Shown here one piece after another: positions 20,963 to 29,984 of a stretch of DNA of 64,000 nucleotides; the stretch's first letter is position 1, and each line of letters starts with the position of its first letter. Where the stretch lies: positions 549,505 to 613,504 of the forward strand of contig NZ_LT594785.1 of NCBI RefSeq assembly GCF_900091705.1, given 5' to 3'. The notes below the pieces were generated by a model, which did no database searches, had not been told where the DNA came from, and saw only the letters and a program-made list of their open reading frames with translations. The translations under genes and the position numbers were made by a program. This DNA comes from Clostridium mediterraneense (GTDB lineage Bacteria > Bacillota > Clostridia > Clostridiales > Clostridiaceae).

Positions 20963-20991
20963 TTGACACGCCCGTAACCGTGTATTATAAT
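20963..20991 (+). promoter_or_regulatory. Consensus sigma-A promoter of rplM-rpsI
   Basis: TTGACA (20963-20968), exactly 17 nt, and TATAAT (20986-20991): both boxes match the consensus completely. The expected start near 20998 leaves a leader of about 110 nt before rplM. Confidence 0.92.
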
Positions 20992-20997
20992 GGTATT

Positions 20998-21107
20998 TGT
21001 TTGTAAGAGAAGATTGTGTATAAGGTCCGCATAAAGTGGAAGTTTTACATATAAGAACGATTAAATTTAATGAAAACTATTTGAAAAATCTAGGGAGGGA
21101 AAAAACT
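20998..21107 (+). promoter_or_regulatory. 5' leader of rplM-rpsI
   Basis: Firmicutes rplM-rpsI operons often carry an L13 autoregulatory leader. This 110-nt leader includes a GGTCCGCAT segment at about 21024-21032 and ends in GGGAGGG. I cannot confirm the consensus fold by eye, so the assignment rests on position. Confidence 0.35.
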
Positions 21108-21542
21108 ATGAAATCATACATCGCAAAAGCACAAGAAGTTGAAAGATCATGGTATGTTGTTGATGCTGCTGGTAAGCCATTAGGAAGAGTTGCTAGCCAA
21201 GTTGCTTCAATATTAAGAGGAAAAAATAAGCCAACATTTACACCAAACGTTGACTGTGGAGATTTCGTAATTGTTATAAACGCTGAAAAGGTTGTTTTAA
21301 CAGGTAAGAAATTAGATCAAAAATTAATGAGAAAGCACAGCTTATATCCAGGTGGATTAAAAGAAACTCCATACAGAGTTGTTTTAGAAAAGAAACCTGA
21401 ATTCGTATTCGAAGAAGCTGTAAGAAGAATGTTACCTAAAGGTGTTCTTGGAAGAAAAATGTTAAAGAAACTTAAGGTTAACAGAGGTGCAGAACACGCA
21501 CACGCAGCACAAAATCCACAAGTACTTGAATTAAAGTACTAA
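21108..21542 (+). CDS. rplM: 50S ribosomal protein L13
   Basis: L13 is an early large-subunit assembly protein. The true product is 144 residues from the ATG at 21108 ([20 protein letters not shown]), 7 nt or so after AGGGAGGG. A longer in-frame reading from 21036 lacks a binding site. The motifs [21 protein letters not shown] in two parts and [18 protein letters not shown] are typical. Confidence 0.97.
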   Translation: MKSYIAKAQEVERSWYVVDAAGKPLGRVASQVASILRGKNKPTFTPNVDCGDFVIVINAEKVVLTGKKLDQKLMRKHSLYPGGLKETPYRVVLEKKPEFVFEEAVRRMLPKGVLGRKMLKKLKVNRGAEHAHAAQNPQVLELKY

Positions 21543-21568
21543 TATAAAGCTCGGGAGGAGGAATTCAA

Positions 21569-21961
21569 ATGGCAAAGGTTCAATACATGGGAACTGGAAG
21601 AAGAAAAAAATCAGTTGCAAGAGTAAGACTAGTACCTGGAGAAGGTAAAGTTGTAATAAATAACAGAGAAATCGAAACATACTTTGGTTTAGATACTTTA
21701 AGAATGATCGTTAACCAACCATTAGTATTAACAGAAACAAAGGATAAGTACGATGTTTTAGTTAATGTTCACGGTGGTGGAACAACAGGTCAAGCAGGAG
21801 CTATCAGACATGGTATCTCAAGAGCTTTATTAAAAGCTGACGAAAGCTTAAAGCCTGAATTAAAGAAAGCTGGATTCTTAACAAGAGACCCAAGAATGGT
21901 TGAAAGAAAGAAATACGGTAGAAAGAAAGCTAGAAGATCATCACAATTCTCAAAGAGATAA
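21569..21961 (+). CDS. rpsI: 30S ribosomal protein S9
   Basis: S9 reaches the P site with its C-terminal tail, which ends SQFSKR here as in most bacteria. The 130-residue sequence begins [20 protein letters not shown] and contains the [20 protein letters not shown] core. GGGAGGAGG precedes the ATG. It is cotranscribed with rplM and followed by a terminator. Confidence 0.98.
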   Translation: MAKVQYMGTGRRKKSVARVRLVPGEGKVVINNREIETYFGLDTLRMIVNQPLVLTETKDKYDVLVNVHGGGTTGQAGAIRHGISRALLKADESLKPELKKAGFLTRDPRMVERKKYGRKKARRSSQFSKR

Positions 21962-21978
21962 TATCTTCTTACTTTACA

Positions 21979-22009
21979 AGAGAGGTTTTTACCTCTCTTT
22001 TTTTATTTT
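21979..22009 (+). terminator. Terminator after rpsI
   Basis: AGAGAGGT (21979-21986), a TTTT loop, ACCTCTCT (21991-21998) and a following T-tract form a strong intrinsic terminator. Confidence 0.9.
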
Positions 22010-22158
22010 TATAATTAGTATATTAATAAAATGTAAACGTGAATAGTTAAAAAATAGTAGATATATGTGAGAGAATTATTAAAATATAAAAAATATAGCT
22101 AAAATTTTAGTAAATAAGAATTTAATTTTCAAATTAAAGGAAATATTTGTATGCTGTA

Positions 22159-22218
22159 TTAAGTTTAGGTTAAGTTAAGCGACAACTACTTAACAAAGGT
22201 ATTCATATATTGTAAACT
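22159..22218 (+). promoter_or_regulatory. Candidate promoter with 11-bp direct repeats before the phosphate cotransporter
   Basis: Two tandem 11-bp repeats (TTAAGTTTAGG at 22159-22169 and TTAAGTTAAGC at 22170-22180) lie just upstream of TTAACA (22190-22195), a 17-nt spacer and TAAACT (22213-22218). Repeats of a TTAA-type hexamer with 11-bp period are the layout of PhoP boxes in Bacillus. The link to phosphate control is inferred from this and from the gene downstream. Confidence 0.4.
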
Positions 22219-22268
22219 AGTAAGGGAATTAAATTTAAGATAAAATTAAATTAGTGGAGGAAAATGCC

Positions 22269-23897
22269 TTGAATGATAATGCAGTATTTACGATATCTAC
22301 GATAATGAAGCTTGCTGGAGGATTAGGGTTATTTCTTTATGGAATGAAGATAATGGGCGAAGGCCTTGAAAATTCAGCAGGGGATAAATTAAAGGGGATT
22401 TTAGAAAAGGTTACTAAAAATCCTTTTATCGCAGTAGTAGTGGGGGCTATTGTTACTGCGGTAGTACAAAGTTCTAGTGCAACAACAGTTATGGTTGTTG
22501 GTTTTGTTAATGCAGGACTTATGAATCTTGCTCAAGCAGCAGGAGTTATTATGGGGGCTAATATAGGGACAACTATTACAGCTCAGTTAGTAGCATTTAA
22601 ACTTACAGATTATGCACCTTTATTTATTGCTGTAGGTGCGGCAATAGTTATGGCGGCAAAAGCCAAGAAAAGAAGAGAACTTGGTAATATAATACTTGGA
22701 TTCGGTATTTTATTTATGGGAATGGCAATGATGAGTGAATCAATGAAGCCACTTGCTAATTCTCCATTATTCTCAAGAATGGTAGTTGCTATAGGTGATA
22801 ATTGGTTAATAGGAATTGTAGTTGGACTTGCTATGACAGCAGTTCTTCAAAGTTCATCAGCAACAACAGGTATTTTAATTTCACTTGCAACAGCAGGTGC
22901 TATAGATATTAAAGCAGCTCTTCCAATATTATTCGGATGTAACATAGGAACATGTGTAACAGCATTACTTGCAAGTATAGGTACAAGTATTACAGCTAAA
23001 AAAGCAGCACTTTTACATCTTTTATTTAATGTAATTGGAACTATAATATGTTTACCATTTATAGGGGTTATAGCAACAACAGTTATGAAATTAAGCGATG
23101 GAGATGTTGCAAGACAGGTAGCAAATGCACATACTATATTTAACATAGGAGCTACAGTAATAATCTTCCCATTCATTGGATTATTAATTAAAGCTGTTAA
23201 TACTATAGTAAAGGGAGAAGACGAAATAGAAAAAGTTGGACCTAAATATATAGATGATAAAATACTTGAAACACCAGTTATCGCAGCTGGACAAGTTATT
23301 AAAGAAACAATAAGAATGGCTAATAAGGCTAAACATAACTTAGAACTTAGTATGAAAGCTTTTGAAAACAAAGATGAGAAACTAGTTAAGAAAGTTTATG
23401 AAAATGAAGAAATAATAAATGTATTAGAAGAATCAATAACAGCTTATTTAGTTAAACTATCTAAGCGTGATATTTCAGATAAAGAAAAGAATATAGTTAC
23501 TGCAACATTCCATGTTATAACTGATATTGAGAGAATCGGAGATCATGCAGAAAATATAGCAGAACTCGCACTTCAAAGAACTGTTAAGAAGTTAGATTAT
23601 TCAGAGGAAGCTTTAAAAGAATTAAGATCAGTTTATGCTGATACTATAAAATCTCTTGATACAGCAATAGAAGCTTATGAAAATAGAGATGTTGATAGAG
23701 CTGAATCAGTATATAATATTGAAATAAGAATAGATTCACAACAAAAGGAATATAGAAATAATCATATTGCAAGATTAAACCAAGGTAAGTGTAGTGCTTA
23801 TGAGGGAGCTATATTCATGGATCTTTTAAGTAACTTTGAAAGAATAGGTGATCATGCTACTAATATAGCTGATAGCGTAATTCAAAATAGTAGATAA
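22269..23897 (+). CDS. Na+/phosphate cotransporter with C-terminal PhoU-like domain
   Basis: This membrane protein probably imports phosphate with sodium. It has two copies of the Na/Pi-cotransporter motif (QSSSATTVMVVG near residue 75 and QSSSATTGILIS near 200) within about eight hydrophobic segments. These are followed by a PhoU-like helical domain with two ERIGDHAENIAE-type repeats. The start is TTG at 22269, 8 nt after GGAGG, giving 542 residues; an upstream GTG is within that site. It appears to be a single-gene unit. Confidence 0.92.
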   Translation: MNDNAVFTISTIMKLAGGLGLFLYGMKIMGEGLENSAGDKLKGILEKVTKNPFIAVVVGAIVTAVVQSSSATTVMVVGFVNAGLMNLAQAAGVIMGANIGTTITAQLVAFKLTDYAPLFIAVGAAIVMAAKAKKRRELGNIILGFGILFMGMAMMSESMKPLANSPLFSRMVVAIGDNWLIGIVVGLAMTAVLQSSSATTGILISLATAGAIDIKAALPILFGCNIGTCVTALLASIGTSITAKKAALLHLLFNVIGTIICLPFIGVIATTVMKLSDGDVARQVANAHTIFNIGATVIIFPFIGLLIKAVNTIVKGEDEIEKVGPKYIDDKILETPVIAAGQVIKETIRMANKAKHNLELSMKAFENKDEKLVKKVYENEEIINVLEESITAYLVKLSKRDISDKEKNIVTATFHVITDIERIGDHAENIAELALQRTVKKLDYSEEALKELRSVYADTIKSLDTAIEAYENRDVDRAESVYNIEIRIDSQQKEYRNNHIARLNQGKCSAYEGAIFMDLLSNFERIGDHATNIADSVIQNSR

Positions 23898-23904
23898 AAT
23901 AGTA

Positions 23905-23939
23905 ACAACCACAGATATTTGTCTGTGGTTGTATTTTTT
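23905..23939 (+). terminator. Terminator after the phosphate cotransporter
   Basis: ACAACCACAGA (23905-23915) pairs with TCTGTGGTTGT (23922-23932), followed by a run of T. Confidence 0.9.
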
Positions 23940-23941
23940 GT

Positions 23942-23990
23942 AAGTTATCCACAGGTTAATTTTTTAGAATAACCTGTGGATAACTTTTTA
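23942..23990 (+). repeat. 17-bp perfect inverted repeat made of two DnaA boxes
   Basis: Arms at 23942-23958 and 23970-23986 are perfectly complementary around an 11-nt loop. Each arm contains TTATCCACA, the consensus DnaA box, in opposite orientation (23945-23953 and the complement of 23975-23983). T-rich sequence follows, so it could also work as a second terminator. It lies only a few bases after the strong terminator at 23905, so termination alone does not explain it. Confidence 0.65.
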
Positions 23991-24080
23991 TTTTATTTTG
24001 TTATAAATTATCTTAATATTTTTTATATCTTTAGAAATACTAAGTAATATTGAATTAAAAATTTATGTTAAGAGGTGTAA

Positions 24081-24773
24081 ATGTTGAAAAATAAAAGTTT
24101 TATTATGATGAGCCTAGCAATTATTCTACTTGTATTTATACCAAATAAAATGGTCTTTGCAAATCAAGATAAGGTTATTTTAATTGACCCAGGTCATGGT
24201 GGAATAGATGGGGGAGCTGTTTCTAAAAGTGGAGTTGTAGAAAAAAATATTAATTTGGATATTTCTCTTTTATTAAAGCAAAAACTTGAAGCAAAAGGTT
24301 ATAGAGTAACTATGACAAGAGAAACAGATGTTGGATTGTATAAGGAAGGACAAAAAGTTAAGCAAAAGAAGAGGGAAGACTTAGAAAATAGAGTTAAAAT
24401 GAAGAAGGCTACTAATTGTGATGCTTTTGTTAGCATACATCAAAATATATTCCCAGAAGCTAAATATAAAGGTACTCAAGTTTGGTATTGTTCTAATGGA
24501 ACTAAGAGTAAGCTTTTAGCTGATACTATACAATCTAATGTTAAAGAGAAGATAGATAAAGATAATAATAGAGTATCAAAGCCAGCAGGAACTCAATTTA
24601 GAATATTAAGAGATAATATTGATGCAGCATCTGTAATAGTAGAGTGTGGATTCTTATCTAATGAAGAAGAGTGTAGATTACTTACAACTAAAGAATATCA
24701 AGATAAGATAGCAGGAGTTTTAGCGGATTCAATTGAAATATATTTTAATTCAGAATCAAAAGCACAAAACTAA
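24081..24773 (+). CDS. cwlD: N-acetylmuramoyl-L-alanine amidase, CwlD type
   Basis: Zinc amidase of the Amidase_3 family that cuts the stem peptide from muramic acid; in spore formers CwlD makes muramic-lactam in the spore cortex. The N-terminus is a signal or anchor segment. The zinc-site motifs are DPGHGGIDGGAV, the glutamate of VVEKNINLDIS, SIHQN and the catalytic glutamate in VIVECGFLSNEEE. The length of 230 residues suits CwlD, with no cell-wall-binding repeats. The symbol is by similarity of layout. Confidence 0.85.
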   Translation: MLKNKSFIMMSLAIILLVFIPNKMVFANQDKVILIDPGHGGIDGGAVSKSGVVEKNINLDISLLLKQKLEAKGYRVTMTRETDVGLYKEGQKVKQKKREDLENRVKMKKATNCDAFVSIHQNIFPEAKYKGTQVWYCSNGTKSKLLADTIQSNVKEKIDKDNNRVSKPAGTQFRILRDNIDAASVIVECGFLSNEEECRLLTTKEYQDKIAGVLADSIEIYFNSESKAQN

Positions 24774-24811
24774 ATAGTATAAAACTTTAGAAATTTATAG
24801 ATTCTAATAAT

Positions 24812-24850
24812 AAAAAGACATGATTTTACTTATTAATCATGTCTTTTTAT
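24812..24850. terminator. Bidirectional terminator between cwlD and the DUF3048 gene
   Basis: A 14-bp perfect stem (24812-24825 with 24835-24848) is flanked by A on the left and T on the right. It can therefore serve cwlD and the converging gene on the other strand. Confidence 0.85.
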
Positions 24851-24923
24851 TTTATAAATTAATTCTTTTATTTTCTAAAAAATAATTATTAAGATAGATT
24901 TAAGTATTTTTATTTTTATATCT

Positions 24924-25703
24924 TTATTTATTATATATAACTCTATCTTTAAGAGAGATATCAAGAGGAACCCAAAGACTATTTCCTTTGTTTAGAATCA
25001 TAGGTTTATTTCCTTTTTTAAAATAAAAGTCATTATTATTCCAAACGATTTCTTTAGATAGTCCTCCTGTAAATAAAATTCCCTCACCTTTTGTTTTATC
25101 TTTTGGATTAATAAATTGTATTACTATATTAGCAAAGCTTAATGGTTCATTTGTATCTTGATGTACATCCTCTTGCGTTACGGAGTTTATATATTTATAA
25201 TGGCCATTAGTATATATAAGTCCAGTTGAGCATAAAGGTCCATATTCTATAAAAACATCACTTACAAAATTATCAGATATAAAATTTTTTTTATCAGAGT
25301 AATTTATAAAGGACAGCTTAGGAAAGTTATTAGTAGTATTAGATTGAAGAGGAACTATATCTTTGTGACTACCTATATTTTTTATTGATGCTGCTTTATA
25401 GCTACGAGAGTCAGTTTTTTTATCATAAATTTCGTATATAATATCATTCTCATATATTTTATGTAGACTAAATATATCAGAGCCAAGATATTCTATATTG
25501 TAGATTATTTTATCTTGGTTAAGATTTAGATTTTCTTTACCTGTTAGTGGAGAAACTTCTAATGCATTAGAAGGTGGATAATCTGTTTTATCTAATCTGT
25601 TATTTATAATTATCATATAGATAATTAAAATACTTATTATAAGAAGTAGTATTACTTTTATAATAAAGAAAATTTTTTTTATTTTTAATTCTTTTAAATT
25701 CAT
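24924..25703 (-). CDS. Membrane-anchored, diverged DUF3048 (YerB-like) protein
   Basis: A protein of 259 residues with one N-terminal membrane segment (about residues 10-32) and an outside domain. The N-part has SPLTGKEN and DIIYEIYDKKTDSR, resembling the PLTG and DIVYE motifs of DUF3048. The C-part (FANIVIQF, later GGLSKEIVWN and KPMILNKGNSLWVPLD) matches the end of that family. It lacks the usual lipoprotein cysteine. The function of DUF3048 proteins is not known; similarity is judged by eye. GGGAGT precedes the ATG. Confidence 0.6.
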   Translation of the reverse strand: MNLKELKIKKIFFIIKVILLLIISILIIYMIIINNRLDKTDYPPSNALEVSPLTGKENLNLNQDKIIYNIEYLGSDIFSLHKIYENDIIYEIYDKKTDSRSYKAASIKNIGSHKDIVPLQSNTTNNFPKLSFINYSDKKNFISDNFVSDVFIEYGPLCSTGLIYTNGHYKYINSVTQEDVHQDTNEPLSFANIVIQFINPKDKTKGEGILFTGGLSKEIVWNNNDFYFKKGNKPMILNKGNSLWVPLDISLKDRVIYNK

Positions 25704-25783
25704 ATATTACTCCCAAAGTATTGTTACATAATATTTATATTTTATAGAGTGTTTTTTTATTCAAATAAAAGATAATTTATATA

Positions 25784-25815
25784 AATAAAAAGGAGCTATC
25801 TTTTCAGATAACTCC
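25784..25815 (-). terminator. Terminator of the YitT-family gene
   Basis: On the minus strand GGAGTTATC pairs with GATAGCTCC (25807-25815 and 25792-25800, one wobble), followed by TTTTTATTTAT. Confidence 0.8.
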
Positions 25816-25825
25816 AAGCTATGTA

Positions 25826-26686
25826 TTAAATCATAGATTCAAAACCCTTACCTTTTACTTCATTAACATCTATTACTGTAATAAATGCTTTAGGGTCTAT
25901 ATCTAGTATTCTATTTTTTAATTCGATCATTTGTCTAGTTGTTACAAGGCAATATAACATTTTTCCGTGCTTTTTAGTATATTCACCTTCAGCTTGAAGA
26001 GAAGTAACTCCTCTGTTCATATCTATAATAATATGATCGATGACTTCTTGTTCTTTACATGTAAGAATAAGAAGAAGCTTTTTAGATTGAAGACCATTAA
26101 TAACCTTATCGATTAATATACTTTGCATAGTCATAGAGATTAATGTATAAAGTGCTACTGGAAGTCCAAAGAATATTGAACCAACAGAAACAATGATAAG
26201 ATTTATTATTAGTCCAAGTTTACCTATATTGAAATTAGAGTACTTTTTCTTTATAGACATTGCTATAATATCAGTTCCACCAGTTGATCCACTTCTTGAG
26301 AATACAAATCCATAACCAATTCCACAAAGTACACCACCATAAATACAATAAAGTAAAGTATCATTAGTAGCTAGTACTTTTGTAAAGTTTGATGTTATGT
26401 AAAGTGACGCTGATAATGAAATAGTACCAACCATAGAATATATAGTAAACTTTTTATCTAGCTTTAAGTAACTTAAAATAAATAAAGGTATGTTAATACA
26501 TAGAACTACTATACCGGAATTCACTCCAGTTAAGTATTGGAATATAAGTCCTATACCTGTTGCTCCACCACTAAGAAGTTTAGCGTGAACTAAGAACATA
26601 TTAACTCCAAGAGAAGCTATAAAACACCCTATTATTATAGTAATAATGTCAATAACTACAGTTCGGTTTTTCCTAAGATAATACAT
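25826..26686 (-). CDS. YitT family membrane protein (DUF161 and DUF2179)
   Basis: This family has five or six membrane segments followed by a cytoplasmic DUF2179 domain. Hydrophobic segments fill residues 10-190, with the conserved motif RSGSTGGTDIIA near residue 128. The C-terminal domain (about 200-286, with GVTSLQAEGEYTKK) is DUF2179. Transport substrates are not established for the family. It is 286 residues with GGAG 10 nt before its ATG, and is divergent from the two-component system. Confidence 0.9.
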   Translation of the reverse strand: MYYLRKNRTVVIDIITIIIGCFIASLGVNMFLVHAKLLSGGATGIGLIFQYLTGVNSGIVVLCINIPLFILSYLKLDKKFTIYSMVGTISLSASLYITSNFTKVLATNDTLLYCIYGGVLCGIGYGFVFSRSGSTGGTDIIAMSIKKKYSNFNIGKLGLIINLIIVSVGSIFFGLPVALYTLISMTMQSILIDKVINGLQSKKLLLILTCKEQEVIDHIIIDMNRGVTSLQAEGEYTKKHGKMLYCLVTTRQMIELKNRILDIDPKAFITVIDVNEVKGKGFESMI

Positions 26687-26940
26687 AAAAATAATCTCCT
26701 AAAAATCTATAATAAGTTACATTATATAAGATTTCAAAGAATACGCTAGTTTGATATATCTATGTATTTAAAGAAAAAAGCATATATCAGTATTTTAATG
26801 TGATAAACCTCCTAATTACTTAAAATTATTATGATTTACTATCTTAATTAATTTAAATTTAATAAATAGGTAAAATTTATATGATACTATTTTGATTATA
26901 GAATATATTTTAAAAATATTAAGGTGAAATAGGGGGAGCT

Positions 26941-27636
26941 ATGGAACAATATACAATACTAGTTGCAGATGATGAAAAAGAAATTAGGGATGCAATTGAT
27001 ATATATTTAAGAAGTGAAGGGATAAAAGTAATTAAAGCTAATGATGGGATAGAGGCTTTAGAAAAATTAGAAAGTGAACCAATACATTTAGTTATTTTAG
27101 ATATAATGATGCCAAGACTTGATGGTATACAAACTTGTCTTAAAATAAGAGAGACTAAAAATATACCTATAATAATACTTTCAGCAAAATCAGAAGATAG
27201 AGATAAGATATTAGGACTTAATATAGGAGCAGATGATTATGTAACAAAACCATTTAATCATTTAGAACTTGTAGCTAGAGTTAAATCTCAGCTTAGAAGA
27301 TATGATAAGCCTTTAGATATAGAAAATTCATCACAGAAGATAAAGATAAAAGATATGTTTATAGATACAGTTGAGAAGAGTGTAGTTCTTAGAGGACAAA
27401 ATATAAAACTTACAGCAACTGAGTATAAGATATTAGTCTTGCTTGCATCTCACCAAGGAAGAATATTTTCAATAAAAGAAATATATGAAAAGGTTTGGGG
27501 AGAAGTTTTCTATAAGAGCGAGAATACTGTAACTGTACACATAAGAAGAATGAGAGAAAAGATAGAAGCTAATTCCAAGAATCCAGAATATATAAAGGTG
27601 GTATGGGGAATTGGATACAAAATTGATAGAGAATAA
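26941..27636 (+). CDS. OmpR-family response regulator
   Basis: DNA-binding partner of the histidine kinase that overlaps it. The receiver domain shows the acidic pair in VADDEKE, the phospho-acceptor in LVILDIMMPRLDG, the serine in LSAKSED and the lysine in TKPF. A winged helix-turn-helix follows (TATEYKILVLLASHQG to VWGIGYKID). The length is 231 residues. The regulated genes are unknown; the neighbouring YitT gene is divergent and could be one. Confidence 0.95.
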   Translation: MEQYTILVADDEKEIRDAIDIYLRSEGIKVIKANDGIEALEKLESEPIHLVILDIMMPRLDGIQTCLKIRETKNIPIIILSAKSEDRDKILGLNIGADDYVTKPFNHLELVARVKSQLRRYDKPLDIENSSQKIKIKDMFIDTVEKSVVLRGQNIKLTATEYKILVLLASHQGRIFSIKEIYEKVWGEVFYKSENTVTVHIRRMREKIEANSKNPEYIKVVWGIGYKIDRE

Positions 27637-29428
27637 TGTAGAAGAGGAAAATATCAAAAGTAGTAAGGAAGTTGATCTTAAGAAAAAGTTCAAAATTTGG
27701 CTTGAAGATTTCAATCTAAGAACTAGAAGTACTGAAAATTTTATTTTATTAATGCTTATTATATCTATACCAATTTTTATTAGTATATTATTCTTTGGAA
27801 GAGATATTAATAATTATTATGTACCTAATAATCTTGCTTTGATTGATGCAGAACAGTATAGGCGTGAAAGATTAATAGCTGATGCTAAAGAGATTTCAGG
27901 ATTAATACATAAGAAAAAGCCTTATTTAGAAACTCTTAGAGATAGAGAGATTTTAGATATTAATCAGGAAGCACTATTAGAGATTCAAGGTGTTTCATCT
28001 GATATAGGAGTAGTAGTTTTTGATAAAGTTTCAAATACAGCTTATTCTAATAAATCATGGTTTTATGATTTAGCGTATGATTTTTCTGATACGGATTATA
28101 TTTTAGATATATTAAATAATGAGGAAAATATAATTGCTAGTAGATTAGATACATCAGATGAGTTTGAAGAAATATATTTTTCAAGGGCTGAATTATATAA
28201 TAGTGAAATAAAATCAATAGTTTTATCTATTATAATAAGTGGATTTTTTAGTGTAATAGTTTTAATAATCTTATTTAAAAAATTTCATATGGTAAAGAAA
28301 TTAGGTTGGAAATTATATAAAGATAGTTTTAGATGGGGATATTTATTTAAGATATATAATGCAGTTCTGACATTACTTAAAAGAAATTTAATTTTTGAGC
28401 AATTTATAAAAGATAAAGTAGTTTGGATAATTATAATTTTTGCAGTCTGTTTTATGGCTTTAACATCATTTTTTGAAACAATGGGTATTAATATTTTTCA
28501 GGATTTTTATAATGATTTAAGGTTAGTAACTATTATTTTAGTCCCAATAATTTTAGTTATACATGTAGGAGTGAAAATACTTTATAGATATGAAGCTATT
28601 GAATTTATAATGTCTAATTTAGAATCAATTAAAAAAGGTGATTTTAACATAGAGATAAGAGAAAATGATGATCCTCAAATTCAAAGGCTTGGAAAAGGAA
28701 TTAATGATATAAGGATAGGATATAAGAAATCTATTGAAAAGGGTGTAGCTTCAGAAAAAATGAAAACAGAATTAATTTCTAATGTTTCACATGATTTAAA
28801 AACCCCTTTAACGTCAATAATAAATTATGTAAATATAATCCAGAGAGAAGATATAACTGAGCAGGAAAGAAAAGAATATATTGATATTTTAGATAAAAAA
28901 TCTAATAGACTTAAAAATCTTATAGAGGACCTTTTTGAAGTTTCTAAAATGAATTCAGGTAGAGTTACTCTAGATAAGTATGATATAGATATAGTTCAAC
29001 TTGTACATCAAAGTATGGGAGAACTTAGTGATTATAATACTGAAAAGAATATGGAATTTAAGATTAGTGGAGTAGAAGAGCTTTATTTAAATGTTGATGG
29101 TATGAGAATATCAAGAGTATTTCAAAATCTTGCTACTAATGCTCTAAAGTATGGACTTGATAATACTAGAATTTATGTTGAAATAAATGATTTAAAAAAT
29201 TATGCTGAAATTTCATTTAAAAATATTTCTGCTTATGAATTAAATTTTGATGAGAAGGATATAGTAGAAAGATTTTCAAGAGGAGATAAGTCTAGAAATT
29301 CTGATATAGAGGGTTCAGGTTTAGGACTAGCTATTGCTAAGAGTATAGTTGAAATGCATGATGGAGATTTTAGGATAGAATGTGAGGGTGATTTATTTAA
29401 GGCATATGTAATACTTCCTAAAAAATAG
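27611..29428 (+). CDS. Membrane sensor histidine kinase
   Basis: It senses an outside or membrane signal and phosphorylates the preceding regulator. Four hydrophobic segments are seen near residues 45-63, 200-220, 268-290 and 303-325, with an outside loop of about 130 residues between the first two. The phospho-acceptor His394 is in SHDLKTPLTS, and the ATPase domain has NALKYG and GSGLGLAIAKSIVE. The start is TTG at 27611 after AAGGTGG, overlapping the regulator by 26 nt. The signal is unknown. Confidence 0.93.
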   Translation: MDTKLIENNVEEENIKSSKEVDLKKKFKIWLEDFNLRTRSTENFILLMLIISIPIFISILFFGRDINNYYVPNNLALIDAEQYRRERLIADAKEISGLIHKKKPYLETLRDREILDINQEALLEIQGVSSDIGVVVFDKVSNTAYSNKSWFYDLAYDFSDTDYILDILNNEENIIASRLDTSDEFEEIYFSRAELYNSEIKSIVLSIIISGFFSVIVLIILFKKFHMVKKLGWKLYKDSFRWGYLFKIYNAVLTLLKRNLIFEQFIKDKVVWIIIIFAVCFMALTSFFETMGINIFQDFYNDLRLVTIILVPIILVIHVGVKILYRYEAIEFIMSNLESIKKGDFNIEIRENDDPQIQRLGKGINDIRIGYKKSIEKGVASEKMKTELISNVSHDLKTPLTSIINYVNIIQREDITEQERKEYIDILDKKSNRLKNLIEDLFEVSKMNSGRVTLDKYDIDIVQLVHQSMGELSDYNTEKNMEFKISGVEELYLNVDGMRISRVFQNLATNALKYGLDNTRIYVEINDLKNYAEISFKNISAYELNFDEKDIVERFSRGDKSRNSDIEGSGLGLAIAKSIVEMHDGDFRIECEGDLFKAYVILPKK

Positions 29429-29500
29429 AAGTTATATCTTGTACATGGAAATATTATGTTATATAATAATTATTATTAATAAGATAATGAGGTGAAAGGT

Positions 29501-29860
29501 ATGAAAGCTTTATTTTTAGAATACCCAAAATGCACAACATGTAAAAGAGCAAAAAAATGGCTTGAAGAAAATAATGTAGAATTTGATGATAGACATATAG
29601 TTGAAGATAATCCTAGCAAAGAAGAATTAAGAGAGTTCTATAAAAAGAGTGGTCTAACTTTAAATAGATTATTTAATACATCAGGAATAATGTATAGAGA
29701 ATTAAAATTAAAGGATAAGGTAAAGACAGCTCCAGAAGAAGAATTATTAGATATATTATCAACTAATGGAATGCTTGTAAAAAGACCATTACTTGTATTA
29801 GGTGATAAAGTTCTTGTTGGATTTAAAGAAGAACAATGGAAAGAAGCTTTAAATAAATAG
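29501..29860 (+). CDS. ArsC/Spx-family thioredoxin-fold protein
   Basis: A 119-residue protein of the ArsC/Spx/YffB group. The CTTC motif at residues 11-14 is a redox-type CXXC, and the C-terminal half (GMLVKRPLLVLGDKVLVGF) is the family signature. It lacks the setting of an arsenic operon, so arsenate reduction is unlikely; a Spx- or YffB-like thiol role is possible. The ATG at 29501 is preferred to a GTG at 29492 within the GAGGTG site. Confidence 0.85.
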   Translation: MKALFLEYPKCTTCKRAKKWLEENNVEFDDRHIVEDNPSKEELREFYKKSGLTLNRLFNTSGIMYRELKLKDKVKTAPEEELLDILSTNGMLVKRPLLVLGDKVLVGFKEEQWKEALNK

Positions 29861-29865
29861 TTTTT

Positions 29866-29903
29866 AAAAGTATTAGTATGAAATAACATACTAATACTTT
29901 TTT
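29866..29903 (+). terminator. Terminator after the ArsC/Spx-like gene
   Basis: A 15-bp perfect stem (29866-29880 with 29887-29901), a 6-nt loop and a T-tail. Confidence 0.9.
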
Positions 29904-29984
29904 ATTTTTACATAGAAAGTTTAACACTTTCATAAAATTATAAATATAAAGAAGTAATAGGAATTTTATTAGAGGTGTTAATTA

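Noticed and set aside
21036-21107. N-terminal extension of L13 starting at 21036
   Set aside because: It has no binding site, is not part of the L13 family, and a strong GGGAGGG precedes the internal ATG at 21108.
29501-29860. Arsenate reductase
   Set aside because: The ArsC/Spx fold fits, but there are no arsenic resistance genes nearby, so the specific function is not claimed.
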